Assembly: GCF_001649575.2 (NCBI RefSeq)
Contig: NC_051434.1
Span: forward strand, 10,329,414 to 10,393,413
Source of the DNA: Kryptolebias marmoratus
Lineage: Eukaryota; Chordata; Actinopteri; Cyprinodontiformes; Rivulidae
Direction: 5' to 3'
DNA length: 64,000 nucleotides
A model generated the notes under the pieces. It had not been told where the DNA came from and ran no database searches. It saw only the letters and a program-made list of their open reading frames with translations. Shown here piece by piece: positions 36,633 to 46,722 of the stretch. Every line of letters begins with the position of its first letter. The first letter of the stretch is position 1. Made by a program: the position numbers and the translations under genes.

Positions 36633-37840
36633 CTAGGCGAAGCTGTTCTCCGGGTAGCTGACTTTGATGGCTCCCCAGTAGCAGGCCCTAATCAGACAGA
36701 TGAGGCCCAGCAGGTAGGCGAAGGCCCAGGACACGTAGGTGGCGTTGTAGCGTCTCGCAAAGTCCCGAGTGCCGACCTGTTTTCACACAGGAGAGGAAAC
36801 ACTTGTGTCACTGCGCTCCAAGAACACTGAAGTTTGTAGGAAGGCAGAACATTGATTTGTTTTGATTTTTTATTCCCTTAAAACAGTCATAAGTAACATT
36901 CTTTGCATGCCAAAGGGATAAACAAAGGTCTCACCTGATCTGTTAGCACAAAGAGTATGTGATGAGGATCACTCTCAGCTACTACCACACTGAAGTTCAG
37001 CTCAGTAGCTGTAAAACTGACTGAGTTGCAGGCATTTTAGTGGCAGCTGCGGCAGCCATCTTGAATCAGATTGACTCTAAAAGTTAATTGTTCATCCAAT
37101 GTTTACTTCCTGAGAGTTTAGTTAAAATCTGTCTAGTGGTTAATGAGATATTTTGCTAACACACACACACACACACACACAGAAGTGTTTACACTATCTC
37201 CAGCCATTCCTGGCAGCAAGTGATCATAAATATTTACTGAAAGGCAATTTATCCAACAGGAAAAAGGGACTTTTTGGGTGAAGACGTCTTCATCTTTTGT
37301 TTTAAAAGGTTCAGTTTACTTTAATATTAACTGGGGGAGGGGGGGTAATGCCATTAAAGTGAAGCGAACAGGTCCTATTTACCGTGAGACCGACTCCAAT
37401 GAAAATGCAGATCATTCCTATAGTTATATAAGCACAGCAGCGCCTCCTGGGAAGAGCACTGCCGACTGAAGATCTGCGAGAAGAGACAGACAATACAAAA
37501 ATGAAATTAAATAAAATCAGTGTATGGAAAAAGAGATTTCAAAGCAGCAACAAGAAAAAACACTTTAGGTGCCATTTGTCCCTCGATTTTATTTTATTTG
37601 ACATCTTTGTAGGAAAACCAACAAACAGATCAACACTGTTTGACTGGATATTTTATTGCGTAGTAGTTATGACTAAATCACGATCTTTTTCGGTACTTTT
37701 TCCCTTTCCTGGTGGTTTGCTTCACATCCTTCTGACCATCTTGTGAGTCGAACAAAAGTCAAAATTCTCACTTCCACTTTTCCAAGTTAAACATGCGAGA
37801 GCTTGAAGACAGTCACATGTGCAGCTCCGAAAAATTTGAT

Positions 37841-37871
<31 letters not shown>

Positions 37872-40800
37872 TCAAGCTGCAGACTGGAGTCTTTTCTTGC
37901 TTCATCATAACTTTCCATGCCTCCCCCCCTTTGAGCTCTCACATGCCTCTCATGTGACGGGAGTCAAGCATTCTTCAGGGATCGCTGGAATTCAGATGGC
38001 TTAGGGGGGCCGACCACCTGATGTTTGGCCTTCTTTTCCTCTCTACACACTTTCGCACGCGTTTCGGTCACCGCTGCCGCCACGTCGTTGATTTCACCCG
38101 GGAACGTTAAGAAGAACACCTTCAAAGATGCTGGGGCTGTTTTTTTTTTCTTCTTTACAATCAGAATCAAACAATGAAATGTGAGGAAAGAAGATAAACT
38201 GCTGCACAGAAGATTAAAGAGTGTCTGCTGTAGTTTGCTGCTTATTCTTTAAATGACTTTAACTCATGTTCCCCAAAAGGTCAAGACGCTTAAGTCAAGA
38301 AATTTACCTAAAACAGAATCCAGAGGCTTTATAGTGATTGTTTTTAAAGTATGAGACTGAGAAGGTTTCTGTTTGAGATCAACAAATGCTGCAGAACTGA
38401 AAGTAAAAAACTTTCTACTTTGGAGTATTTTTAAAACTTTGGAGCCTCCTCTATCGACTTCTTCCTGTAACCACTTCCTGGATCTCTTTTCAGCGGCTCA
38501 TAAGTGGCTAAGGGGAAACTGATGTTTACCACAAACCAACCACACAGACCAGTACGTGTCGTTTGACTCCCATCATCCTCTGGAGTCAAATTAGGAGTCA
38601 TCAGGACTCTGTCCCACAGACAGCGTCCCCAGAAACTCAGGAGCCAGGGAGAGGAAAAAATCCCACACAAGACAGGCCCTGGAGCAATGTGGATATCCTA
38701 ACTGGGCCTTCCTGAAAGCAGATAAACCCAAACAGGACTCCAGCCAGCGACCGGGTGAAAAGAGGGACCCCAAACCCAGAACCAGACCCAGACCTGTGGT
38801 CATTCTGTAAGTTGCAGGAGTTTCAGAGAAACCGAGACGTTTATTTTCTAAACCTGATGCCCCAGTGGCTTTCATACCCCAAAATATATTATGGCAAAGT
38901 CTGGTTGAGCCCAAAGATCTGGTCCCCTGGTACAAACAGAGTAACACTGTGTGTGCTGTTCAGGGCCAGGAGGACTGTGATCAGTTATACATCAGGGAAC
39001 ACAAAGCAGCCACTGGCCAAAAGGATGGAGCTACATCATCAGGCCGGGACTCTGACAGCTGGCCTGCAGATGGGAGTAAACCTCACTCTCTCAGGGATGA
39101 AGATGTGCACATCCTTGACAGAGAGGAACGCTGGTTCAAGTAGTAAAGGAAGCCATCTTTGTGAAGAGAACCTGCCCGTCATTAAACAGGGGCGGAGGCC
39201 TCCGTGTCCACCTGTCCCCCTTCTACAGTGCTGTTATTACGAGTATCACTCAGCCCATCAGGGTCCTAACAATCAGTCGTCAGGCTGATGGTCGTCTTTT
39301 GCATGTGAACAACTAGTTTTGGGTGTCACACCCAACTGGTCGATTCATTATGGAAAGGTGCTGCTTGTAAATCTGAGTTTGGTTGCAGCTCTTTTGGATA
39401 AAAGACGAAGCGTTTCAACAAAGAAGAACGCGTCCAGAGGACGTGACTCAGCCTCGTTAGATTCATCTACCTGGAATAAAGAGAAGAACTTTTTTTTTTT
39501 TTTTAACTTGTAATGAGAACAAAGAACCAAATCTCACTAAGGTTAGGTGTAAGGCCAGCCTTTAATTCCCGTCACACGTCCGGATTAGCCTCCCCTCCTC
39601 GCTTCACCACTAACCCAGACCTCTCAGAGCTCCGCCTCAGAAACCAAACGATTACAGCTCAAAGAAACGTGGAGCTCAGAGTTTTTACAGCTAAATGAGT
39701 TCTATCAAAACATCTCCACACACAGCCGAGATCTGATGCCAGCAGAGGACTGGAAATTCAATATTTCTTCTACCAACAAGTTTATTTTCTTTAATAAATA
39801 CAGATGAATTGAGCAGAGTCAAGAATTATAATGAAAATTTAAAATTTAACGTCTCAGATGGTTTTATTTTATGTTTTTAGTTTCTTCAGAAGCTAAATAA
39901 AAGGTTTTAGTTCCCATAGTTTAGGCTTTTAACAAATTTATGTTATTTTTTCAAATGTTTCTGTAAAAATAGAGCAAAGAGAAAGAAAAAAAGAGGCAGA
40001 AGTTTATCTAGGAGGCTAGGCTAATGGCTCGCCAAACAAGGACCAAACAAATTAAGAGTAAAACAAGTAAAAGTTTAGTCGACTCACATTTTTTTGCAGT
40101 GGGGACACTTGGCTAGTGTGTTAAATCGAAGCTCCATCCACTGTGAGGAAACAAAAAAAACAATTATTTTTATTATAATAATAATATTTTTAAGGAACAT
40201 GCTCACGTCAACAGGCGAACACGCTACAGCGCTGCTGTATTTGAACAACAGTCAACACAAAGCTCACTGAGACAGATTTAAAATGTTCCGTTTTGATGGT
40301 TTGCAACAAGAACATCCTATTTATTTCTGCTAAATTACTGTTTATAGCACCATGTATCAGCTGTGGTTTCATTAAGGGTTTAAAAAGGCAGGATGACGTT
40401 GAATATGACTCCCAACACCTGGCTTCAGAGAAAAAGTAAGATTTGAAGATATTTTCATCGTAAAAGCATGAAGAAGTGATAAAAACAAAGGGGGACGTTT
40501 TAAAGCCAGGTAAGCACAGAGTCATGTCATCATCGGTGTGAACAGAGCCACAGGTTGGACTGGAGCAGGTTAGGCTGCTGCCAATATGTCCACCCATACG
40601 ACCAGATTCCCTCAACCTCCTGCTGTGCTGGGAGGGCCAGACGTCGGCTGTGATGACCTGACGCCCTCGCTGCCCTACAGACGCCGCAAGCAACAACGTG
40701 CACGATGACAGCAGCACAGATTTGGAAATACAGAGTCGGGATCTGCACACCTTCTGTGACGCAAAAGACTCCTGGCTGTTATATTCAGCACGTCAAATAG

Positions 40801-43800
40801 TCATTTTACATAAATAAAAAGGGATCAATCTGCCAAAAAGGATTGGGTAGATGCTCACTGGAGAGGCGAAGCAGGCAGAAAATATGCAGAATATTTGTTT
40901 CTTAATTAAACAGCTGAATCAGTGAAATGTGGCAGCACAGACTGTTAAGTTAAAATAAATCTAACGAGGCTCTCAAATGACTTAAATGAACATACTAACA
41001 GCAACAAGTCTGCAGTGAGCTGAGGTTGTTTCTTTTCAATCTGTGAGGGTTTACGTGCCAGGAAGGTGTTGCCGCAGTGACCGCAGACCACCCTCATCCC
41101 CTCAGGCTGAACGGGCAGCGCCGGCTGGGCAGGTTGCTCCTCGGGGATCACCATCACCGGGCTCAGGTTGATGATGCGTCTGCTGTCGGAGGAACAGAGA
41201 GGAGCTTACGATTCCAGCGTGGCTGAGCCAGAAAAGTGGTGCAAGGTTGCACAATTTCAGTTAAAGAAAAGAAAAAAGAGAACTAAACTTAGGTTACCAA
41301 CCAGTTTGGTCGAGGACATCCTATCCTCCTGGATGTGTCTTTGCAGATGAGCAGGCAGTTACAGGGACACCTCACATACTTCTTCCCTGTGGGGGGGTTC
41401 TTTATGGGCTGGGAGATAAACAGATCAAACATTACTGAGAGAAAACAAAAACAAAACAGGAAATTCAACCCAAACTTTTCAGATACGACGCCTGAGGTGA
41501 GCTCAAACTCATAAAAACTAACAATGCCGTTCCAAAAAATATTCCAGCATCGTGGATTCCTGATTGTAATTTGTCTGGTTTTGTAAATTTCCTGAGTGAC
41601 CAATTAAGTCCAAGAACAAAAATGCAGCAAACGCAGCACTCTTCTTGTTTGTTTCTGAATCAGAAACTTTAAGATTGTAGCAGCAGTTGTAAAAAAAGGG
41701 AAGTCATAAAGGCAATTATCTCCATTGTGATGAGAGACATAAGTGCAGGCGGTTACACTCACTGACAGGTTGTTAATATCATCATAGTCAAAAAACTGAC
41801 ACTGATTACTGAAAAACAACACCTTCTTTCACACTATACAGAGACGAGTACTCAGGCTACAGTGAACGTGATATTTAAATAAATTTAGATGAACAGAAGC
41901 GACCCTGCGACGCCTCCACCCACCGTCGCTTCGTTGCAGACGGTGCACTTGACCACGTGCTGATGCAGCTTCCCATCCAGGTTGATGATGGACTGACAGA
42001 TGCGGCAGTTGATGATGGGCACGCCGCCGGTGTCGGGGCTGGCGATGGCCGTGTAGGGAGGAGGTAGTTCGGCTTTGAGAAGAAGGGAAAACACATAAAT
42101 GACTCTTTTTTTTTTAAACAGCAGAAACACAATCATCTCAGCATTCATATTTTTGATGGTTCAGCTTCTAAAGGAATCTGATGAAAATATTCTGGTTTAT
42201 GTCAGAATATTAGAAGGTTTTTTCACTCGCAGAAGCAGATCCAAACCATTTTCTCCTCTTTATTAATAAATGTAAACTAAAAAGCCTCTCTGTCACTGTC
42301 ACCCGAGACTCGTTTCTCCTTCTTCCTCCATCTCTCAGCTCGCTGCATCGACTCGACTTAATGCACGCCTGAAACCGAATACAACAGCTGAAGGTTTTGA
42401 CTCGGTGTCCTTTGAGGTAAGACGAGAAGACGCTCCGCTACAACACCGTGCAGCCGCCATCCTCCGGCCCTAAAGCTCCCGGGGTGGGTGGCCGCGGGAC
42501 GCGGGGGTCTGTGAAGAACAGCTAAACAACCAGCCTGTGTGCAGACATCAGCTGGCTTTGGTTTGGAGCGTTTACAGAAACAGTTTATGAAACAACCTGT
42601 AACGCTGGTTTGGGTTCAGCTGCTTTAGAAAAGTTTCACTCAAACTGAAGCAGACGTTGACTTTGATGAAAACTACCTTCACTGGAAAACCGGAAAATCA
42701 TGGCATCGAAATGAAGTTTTCCTTTTTTTTTTCCTTTTAGCTTCTAGACAGACTTTTGCTACTTGAAGCTATTATTTTGCTGCTTTAGCTAGCTCTTTGT
42801 GACTTTTAGCTGTCCTTTTGCTGATGTAGCTATTAGTTAGCCTTTTGCTGCTTTTAGATTTTAGCTTACAATTAGCTGCTTTTGATTTCCAACTGGTGTT
42901 TTATTACTTTTAGCTGTTGTTCTGCTCCTTTAAGATTTAACAACTTCGTTTCAGCTTCTTCAGCAAATTTAAGCAAAGTCATTCAACACTCAGTATTTTA
43001 TTATTATCAGCAGCAGTAGTATTAGTAGCAGCAGTACTAGCATCTATAGTAGTATTAGTATCAGTAGTAGCATTATTAATATCAGCAGTATCATTAGTAA
43101 CAATAGTAATATTAGTATCAGCAGTAGTAGTATTAGCAGTAGTAGTAGTAGTAGACTGACTTCATCATGTTGTGCTCAGACTGATCTAACTGTGTTTCAC
43201 ATTCAGTTTCTCTCCAACCTTTACTTTCATTTGTTATTCTTTTAAAATCATTCACAGGATGTCCTAAAGTTGTCTAAAGTTCAATAAATCTGTCTCTCTT
43301 CTCACCTAAATAATTTAGTTTGAGTGGGTCTGAGAACAAAACCCAGGAATGTCAGTAAAAACCATATTGAACCCTTAATCCCAATAATCTGTCTGAAACA
43401 TGAAGATAAAACATTTATTATTGATGCTCTGAAAGATGCTGCTGTCAAACAGTGAAGCAGACCTGCTCTGATTATTCAGGCTGCAGAAATGTGCTTGTCA
43501 CGCTAAAACTGGAATAAGCTGTAATTTTCTTTGACATCCCATAATTACATTTCTTCATATTCTAGTTCAAGTGGTTGGAGGAAACCAGACTTCTCTCCGT
43601 TTTTAGGGTTTTTCGGTGCGTTTTGTTTTAGAAATGAAACCTGAAACTCCACCTGCTTTCTATTTCCCTCTGAGGTCTGAAGCTGGATCTGGTGATGGCG
43701 TCACTAATCACGGTTTTGTTAGCTTGTGTTGCTAACTGTTAGCTGGCGTTTGGCTCTGAGCGCAACAATAACAAAACTGGTTTTCCTAGAAACAGCCAAA

Positions 43801-45804
43801 ACACGGTTTGACTTCATTACCTGATCTTAACTCTGAGGCACAAAATTGCATTATCCAACTCATGGTAAAAAACAAAAACATAGCCATTTAAAGGTTCTTT
43901 TTGTGCAATTGGCTATTTAACAAAGTCATGTATGTTTGCATATTTGTACAGATGATCTTATACCTAATTCAGAGGCAGAACACCAAACAGTAAGTAACTT
44001 TTCCACTAATAGTTGTTTTTACCATAAAGCAACCCTAAAGAGGCACAATAAATGCATTAAATCACCTTTCAGTTAACTCGCATTCATTAGGACTAAGTTT
44101 TAAACTCGCTGATCTTCTTTTTGAATAGTAAAACATTGACTTCATGTGAAATCTGAACACAAAAACAAAATAAATGAGGGGTTATTCTAACAGGAACACA
44201 TGAGAAGATAACATGTTCATTTGTTTTCATTCAAATGACCCTTATCCTTTATCCTCAAGATGGAAACCTTGTAATTCAGGTCAACAACGAGCCTCGCTGG
44301 TGTGTTTTAACAGCACAGAGGTATAAACGAGTTTAGATGAACTGGCAGCCTCCAGGTCTGAAAAATGAAGCCACAACACCAAGAAAAAATGTTGCAGTTC
44401 CTTAATTGGCCACTTGAGGCATGCTCCTATAATTGAGTCAACCCTCCAAAGTTAAAAATGCCTACATTTATAGCAGAAAATACGATTATAGCCTGGTTCA
44501 AAGAGCTGGAAATTAATTTCCAGGAGGTTAACTGTAACATAACTCACCTATAGGAATTGTTTATTTATGAACTAAAAGGCATACACAGTTAAAGATGAGG
44601 CCACTTTTATTTATCTATAAGGCTTATGCTTTCTGAAAAGAAAAAAAAACAGTATTTAAAGTAAATTATTGTCTCAGTATGAACTAAATGCTTTGAGGAC
44701 TTCAGTATTAGCTTTTGTTGCATTTAACAGCTGCAAAAACCCAGCAGGAAATCTGTCCAATCATCGTCAAAATGCTGCACAAACACAACACAGAGTTTTA
44801 GCCCTCGCAGCCATTTTGTTTTACAAGAATGTCACAGTTTAAGCAAAATTAATCTGTTTTACAAACTGCCTGAACTCATCGTAGATTAGCCAATAATACA
44901 GTGAGCAGGTAGAATTTACTGACAGGCTTCACCCCGGCCTGTCCCTTTAATCCGACAGGGAAAATATGAATTTTATAAAACTAGAATTCATTCATGCTTT
45001 CAGATTCTGATCTGGATGAACAAAACTTCTGATGCCTCAAGCAGAATCTGATGCCAGAGAAGCGGACCAGAACCAGGCCTGAAGTGGATTTCCCTTTCGA
45101 TGCGACTCTGGATATGATTACAGAGCAGATTAACAGCAGAGATTATTTCTAGTCTGAGCTGTTTCGGCTCATTCTGACCCTGAAGGGTTCAAGGTGTGCA
45201 AAAAAACAACAACCATGCGACACAGATCAGTTATTTGGTAATCCCAGCCCTGTTCTCAGCTGCCATGATGATAAATCAGAGCTTCTTTATTTTGAAAGGG
45301 CGCATCTGGGACAAAAGGCTGCTGCGTGCCTTCGTCTGCAAAGGCTGCCCTCTCCTCCAGCAGGAGGCACCGTGAAGAAGATGACTTCTCCTCATCTTCA
45401 TTGTTGTCAGCCTGCAGGAACATCTGCAGGGCCTCGGAGAGTCGTGATGCAAGCCTGTTTGCCCCGACAAACTGCTCGGTGTTTTTCCCCCAGCAGGCCC
45501 CTGCTTCCTCTCCCCGGCCCCGGCCGAGCTCCACCTTTTCCCCGGCCTCCACCTTTTCCCCACCGATGCCCTTGTTGGGGTTTTATTTACGCGCTCCCAC
45601 AAACTCGATCCGCCCTGAAAATGATTCAGCATGCAGGCAGGCAGGCAGGCAGGCGGGCGGGCGGAGGGGGGCTCTGCTGCCCGTGTTTTCGTGTTTACCT
45701 CGGGGGCTCGAATCCTGCAGGTACGGGGGAGCGGTGGGGGTCACGTTCTCCGAGTTGGGGCCCGACAGCAGCGGGGACCGCTCGTCCATGCCGTCGGAGG
45801 CCAT
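36633..45804 (-). CDS. pip4p2: Type 2 phosphatidylinositol-4,5-bisphosphate 4-phosphatase family protein (PIP4P2/TMEM55A), complete
   Basis: Late-endosome/lysosome membrane protein, reported to act on PI(4,5)P2. Exons, 5' to 3' on minus: 45699-45804, 41924-42072, 41302-41408, 41059-41182, 40088-40140, 37383-37473, 36633-36776. Sum 774 nt = 257 aa, identical in length to human PIP4P2. An acidic dileucine lysosomal-sorting motif (ERSPLL, 8-13) lies near the N-terminus. The cytosolic half has several CxxC pairs (CRIC, CTVC, CPCNC, CGHC, CPHC). The CX5R phosphatase-like motif is C107-KDTSR-R113. Two transmembrane segments follow at about 190-212 and 224-246, and the protein ends YPENSFA. Intron 3 has a weak donor (TG|GTTGGT). 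Intron 4 joins in frame only if its donor is GC (CTG|GCACGT). The start codon matches the family M-A-x-D-G-x-DERSPLL. The identification is very secure; activity is inferred from the family. Confidence 0.95.
36940..37160 (-). repeat. Full-centre GTTAGCAAAATATCTC-family copy
   Basis: Includes CACTCTCAGCTACTACCACA, GTAGCTGTAAAACTGACTGA, GCGGCAGCCATCTTGAATCA, GATTGACTCTAAAAGTTAAT and GAGATATTTTGCTAAC. It runs straight into a CA microsatellite. In pip4p2 intron 6. Confidence 0.65.
37159..37181 (+). repeat. (CA)n microsatellite abutting a dispersed repeat
   Basis: About 11 CA units directly at the TTTTGCTAAC end of the repeat copy at 36940-37160. Confidence 0.95.
37841..37869 (+). repeat. (CA)n microsatellite
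   Basis: About 14 CA units in pip4p2 intron 5. Confidence 0.95.
38947..39480 (+). mobile_element. Penelope-like retroelement relic with GIY-YIG endonuclease
   Basis: The plus strand keeps the C-terminal part of a Penelope-like element ORF, broken by frameshifts. In one frame [14 protein letters not shown] (about 38951-38992) matches the start of the GIY-YIG domain. It continues in another frame as [16 protein letters not shown]. It returns to the first frame for SSGRDSD and [15 protein letters not shown] (to about 39140), where a stop follows. Downstream pieces [12 protein letters not shown] (AAACAGGGGCGGAGGCCTCC) and the 3' tail (GACGAAGCGTTTCAACAAAG, about 39402) complete the usual order. 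The reverse-transcriptase part is not recognised upstream. Lies in pip4p2 intron 5, same orientation as the plus strand and therefore antisense to pip4p2. Confidence 0.65.
41183..41301 (-). other. pip4p2 intron 3, short
   Basis: A 119-nt intron: GTTGGT donor, CAG acceptor. The join gives TG+C = Cys, restoring the family CPRPNCRRIIN sequence. Confidence 0.75.
42731..43000 (+). repeat. TTTAGCT-rich degenerate tandem repeat, copy 1
   Basis: A run of imperfect units of about 25-40 bp built on CTTTTGCTGCTTTTAGCTTC and variants. It is followed by a unique-looking tail: TCGTTTCAGCTTCTTCAGCA then CAACACTCAGTATTT. The same order, units then tail, recurs at 46081-46440 and 51293-51405. In pip4p2 intron 1. 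Confidence 0.6.
43001..43155 (+). repeat. Imperfect (TAG/CAG)n trinucleotide repeat
   Basis: About 50 triplets, mainly AGT, AGC and ATT. It abuts the TTTAGCT repeat copy 1. Confidence 0.85.
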
Positions 45805-46030
45805 GTCGTTCCCCGGGACAAATGACGGGAGGCTCCGGGCTGCGCCGAGTCGTCCCGCGGCACGAAGAAGGAGACGGCCAGCTGCTGAGCCTGTCGGTGC
45901 CGAGTCGCTCCGGTCCAAATCAGCCCCGCCCACTCCGGTGACGACGACGGCAGCCTGGAGGAGGCGGGGCTCTGTCCTAACCACGCCCCCTCCATACAAG
46001 CACCGCCCTCGACAAGGGGCGGAGCCTCCT
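45480..46030 (-). promoter_or_regulatory. CpG island over pip4p2 exon 1
   Basis: About 550 bp of strongly GC- and CpG-rich sequence centred on the first coding exon of pip4p2, with AT-rich DNA on both sides. Several GGGGCGG/CCGCCC boxes are present (e.g. 46015-46021). This is the expected promoter/5' UTR of a broadly expressed gene. Confidence 0.65.
45633..45664 (+). repeat. (GCAG/GCGG)n tetranucleotide repeat
   Basis: Five or so GCAG units passing into GCGG units, 35 nt into pip4p2 intron 1 and inside the CpG island. Confidence 0.9.
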
Positions 46031-46080
46031 CGGTGCTAAAACAAGCCAAAACTATAAATCACACTGTTATTTTCCTGTTT

Positions 46081-46440
46081 TTTTTTTTACTTTTACGTAG
46101 GACTACCTTTTACTGCTTTTAGCTTCTAGCTACCTTTTGTTACTTTTATCTTTTAGCTTGTCTTTTTCTGCTTTTAGCTTTTAGATAGCCCTGTATTACT
46201 TTTAGCTTCAAGTTAACCTTTTGCCTCTTTTAGCTTCTAGCTTCCATTGTACTATTTTTACCTTTTAGCTATCCTTTACCTATCTTAGACCTATGTATTG
46301 TTTTTTTTCTACTTTTAGCTTTTAGCTAGTGTTCTGCTGCTTTTAGCTTAACCAACTCAGGTTCAGCAGATTTCATAAAACTCCTTCAGCACTCAGCATT
46401 CATCCTGCATTTTCTCATGAAAAGCTATTTTTTTGTTAAA
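46081..46440 (+). repeat. TTTAGCT-rich degenerate tandem repeat, copy 2
   Basis: The longest copy: at least eight units such as CTTTTACTGCTTTTAGCTTC, then CTAGCTACC. The tail is GGTTCAGCAGATTTCATAAA then CTTCAGCACTCAGCATTCAT and CCTGCATTTT. Upstream of pip4p2, just outside its CpG island. Confidence 0.6.
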
Positions 46441-46637
46441 TTCAGGTATTCTGTGACCCATAAACACGTCATTATGTTACTTTGAGTTTTATACAGAGGT
46501 AAACGTTTAAAAACCCCAATTCTAAAATAAAGTTTCATCATTTTATTTAATCTGAGGACTAGAAGCAGTTCCTTATCTTGACCACTAGATGTCGCTGTAG
46601 ATTTACTGAAATCTAAACATCTGTAGTTTATTTAACC

Positions 46638-46722
46638 TATATTATATTATATTATATTATATTATATTATATTATATTATATTATATTATATTATATTAT
46701 ATTATATTATATTATATTATAT
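46638..46722 (+). repeat. (TATAT)n pentanucleotide satellite
   Basis: About 17 near-perfect 5-bp units (ATTAT phase), 85 bp. Confidence 0.97.

Larger units (their letters stand above)
42073..45698 (-). other. pip4p2 intron 1
   Basis: 3.6 kb first intron. Beyond the TTTAGCT repeat and the triplet repeat (42731-43155) it is AT-rich with no recognised gene. Its first 230 nt next to exon 1 are CpG-rich and contain the GCAG repeat. Confidence 0.6.

Noticed and set aside
38591..38947. 118-codon minus ORF and 177-codon overlapping plus ORF in pip4p2 intron 5
   Set aside because: The plus ORF is a frame-mixed reading of the Penelope-like relic and the minus ORF is its shadow; neither reads as one protein.
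45326..46039. 237-codon plus-strand ORF over the pip4p2 CpG island
   Set aside because: It is antisense to pip4p2 exon 1, rich in Pro/Arg/Ser as expected from GC-rich DNA without stops, and matches no family.
46081..46350. CRISPR-like regularly spaced repeat
   Set aside because: Units are degenerate and directly tandem with no unique spacers; eukaryotic nuclear context.
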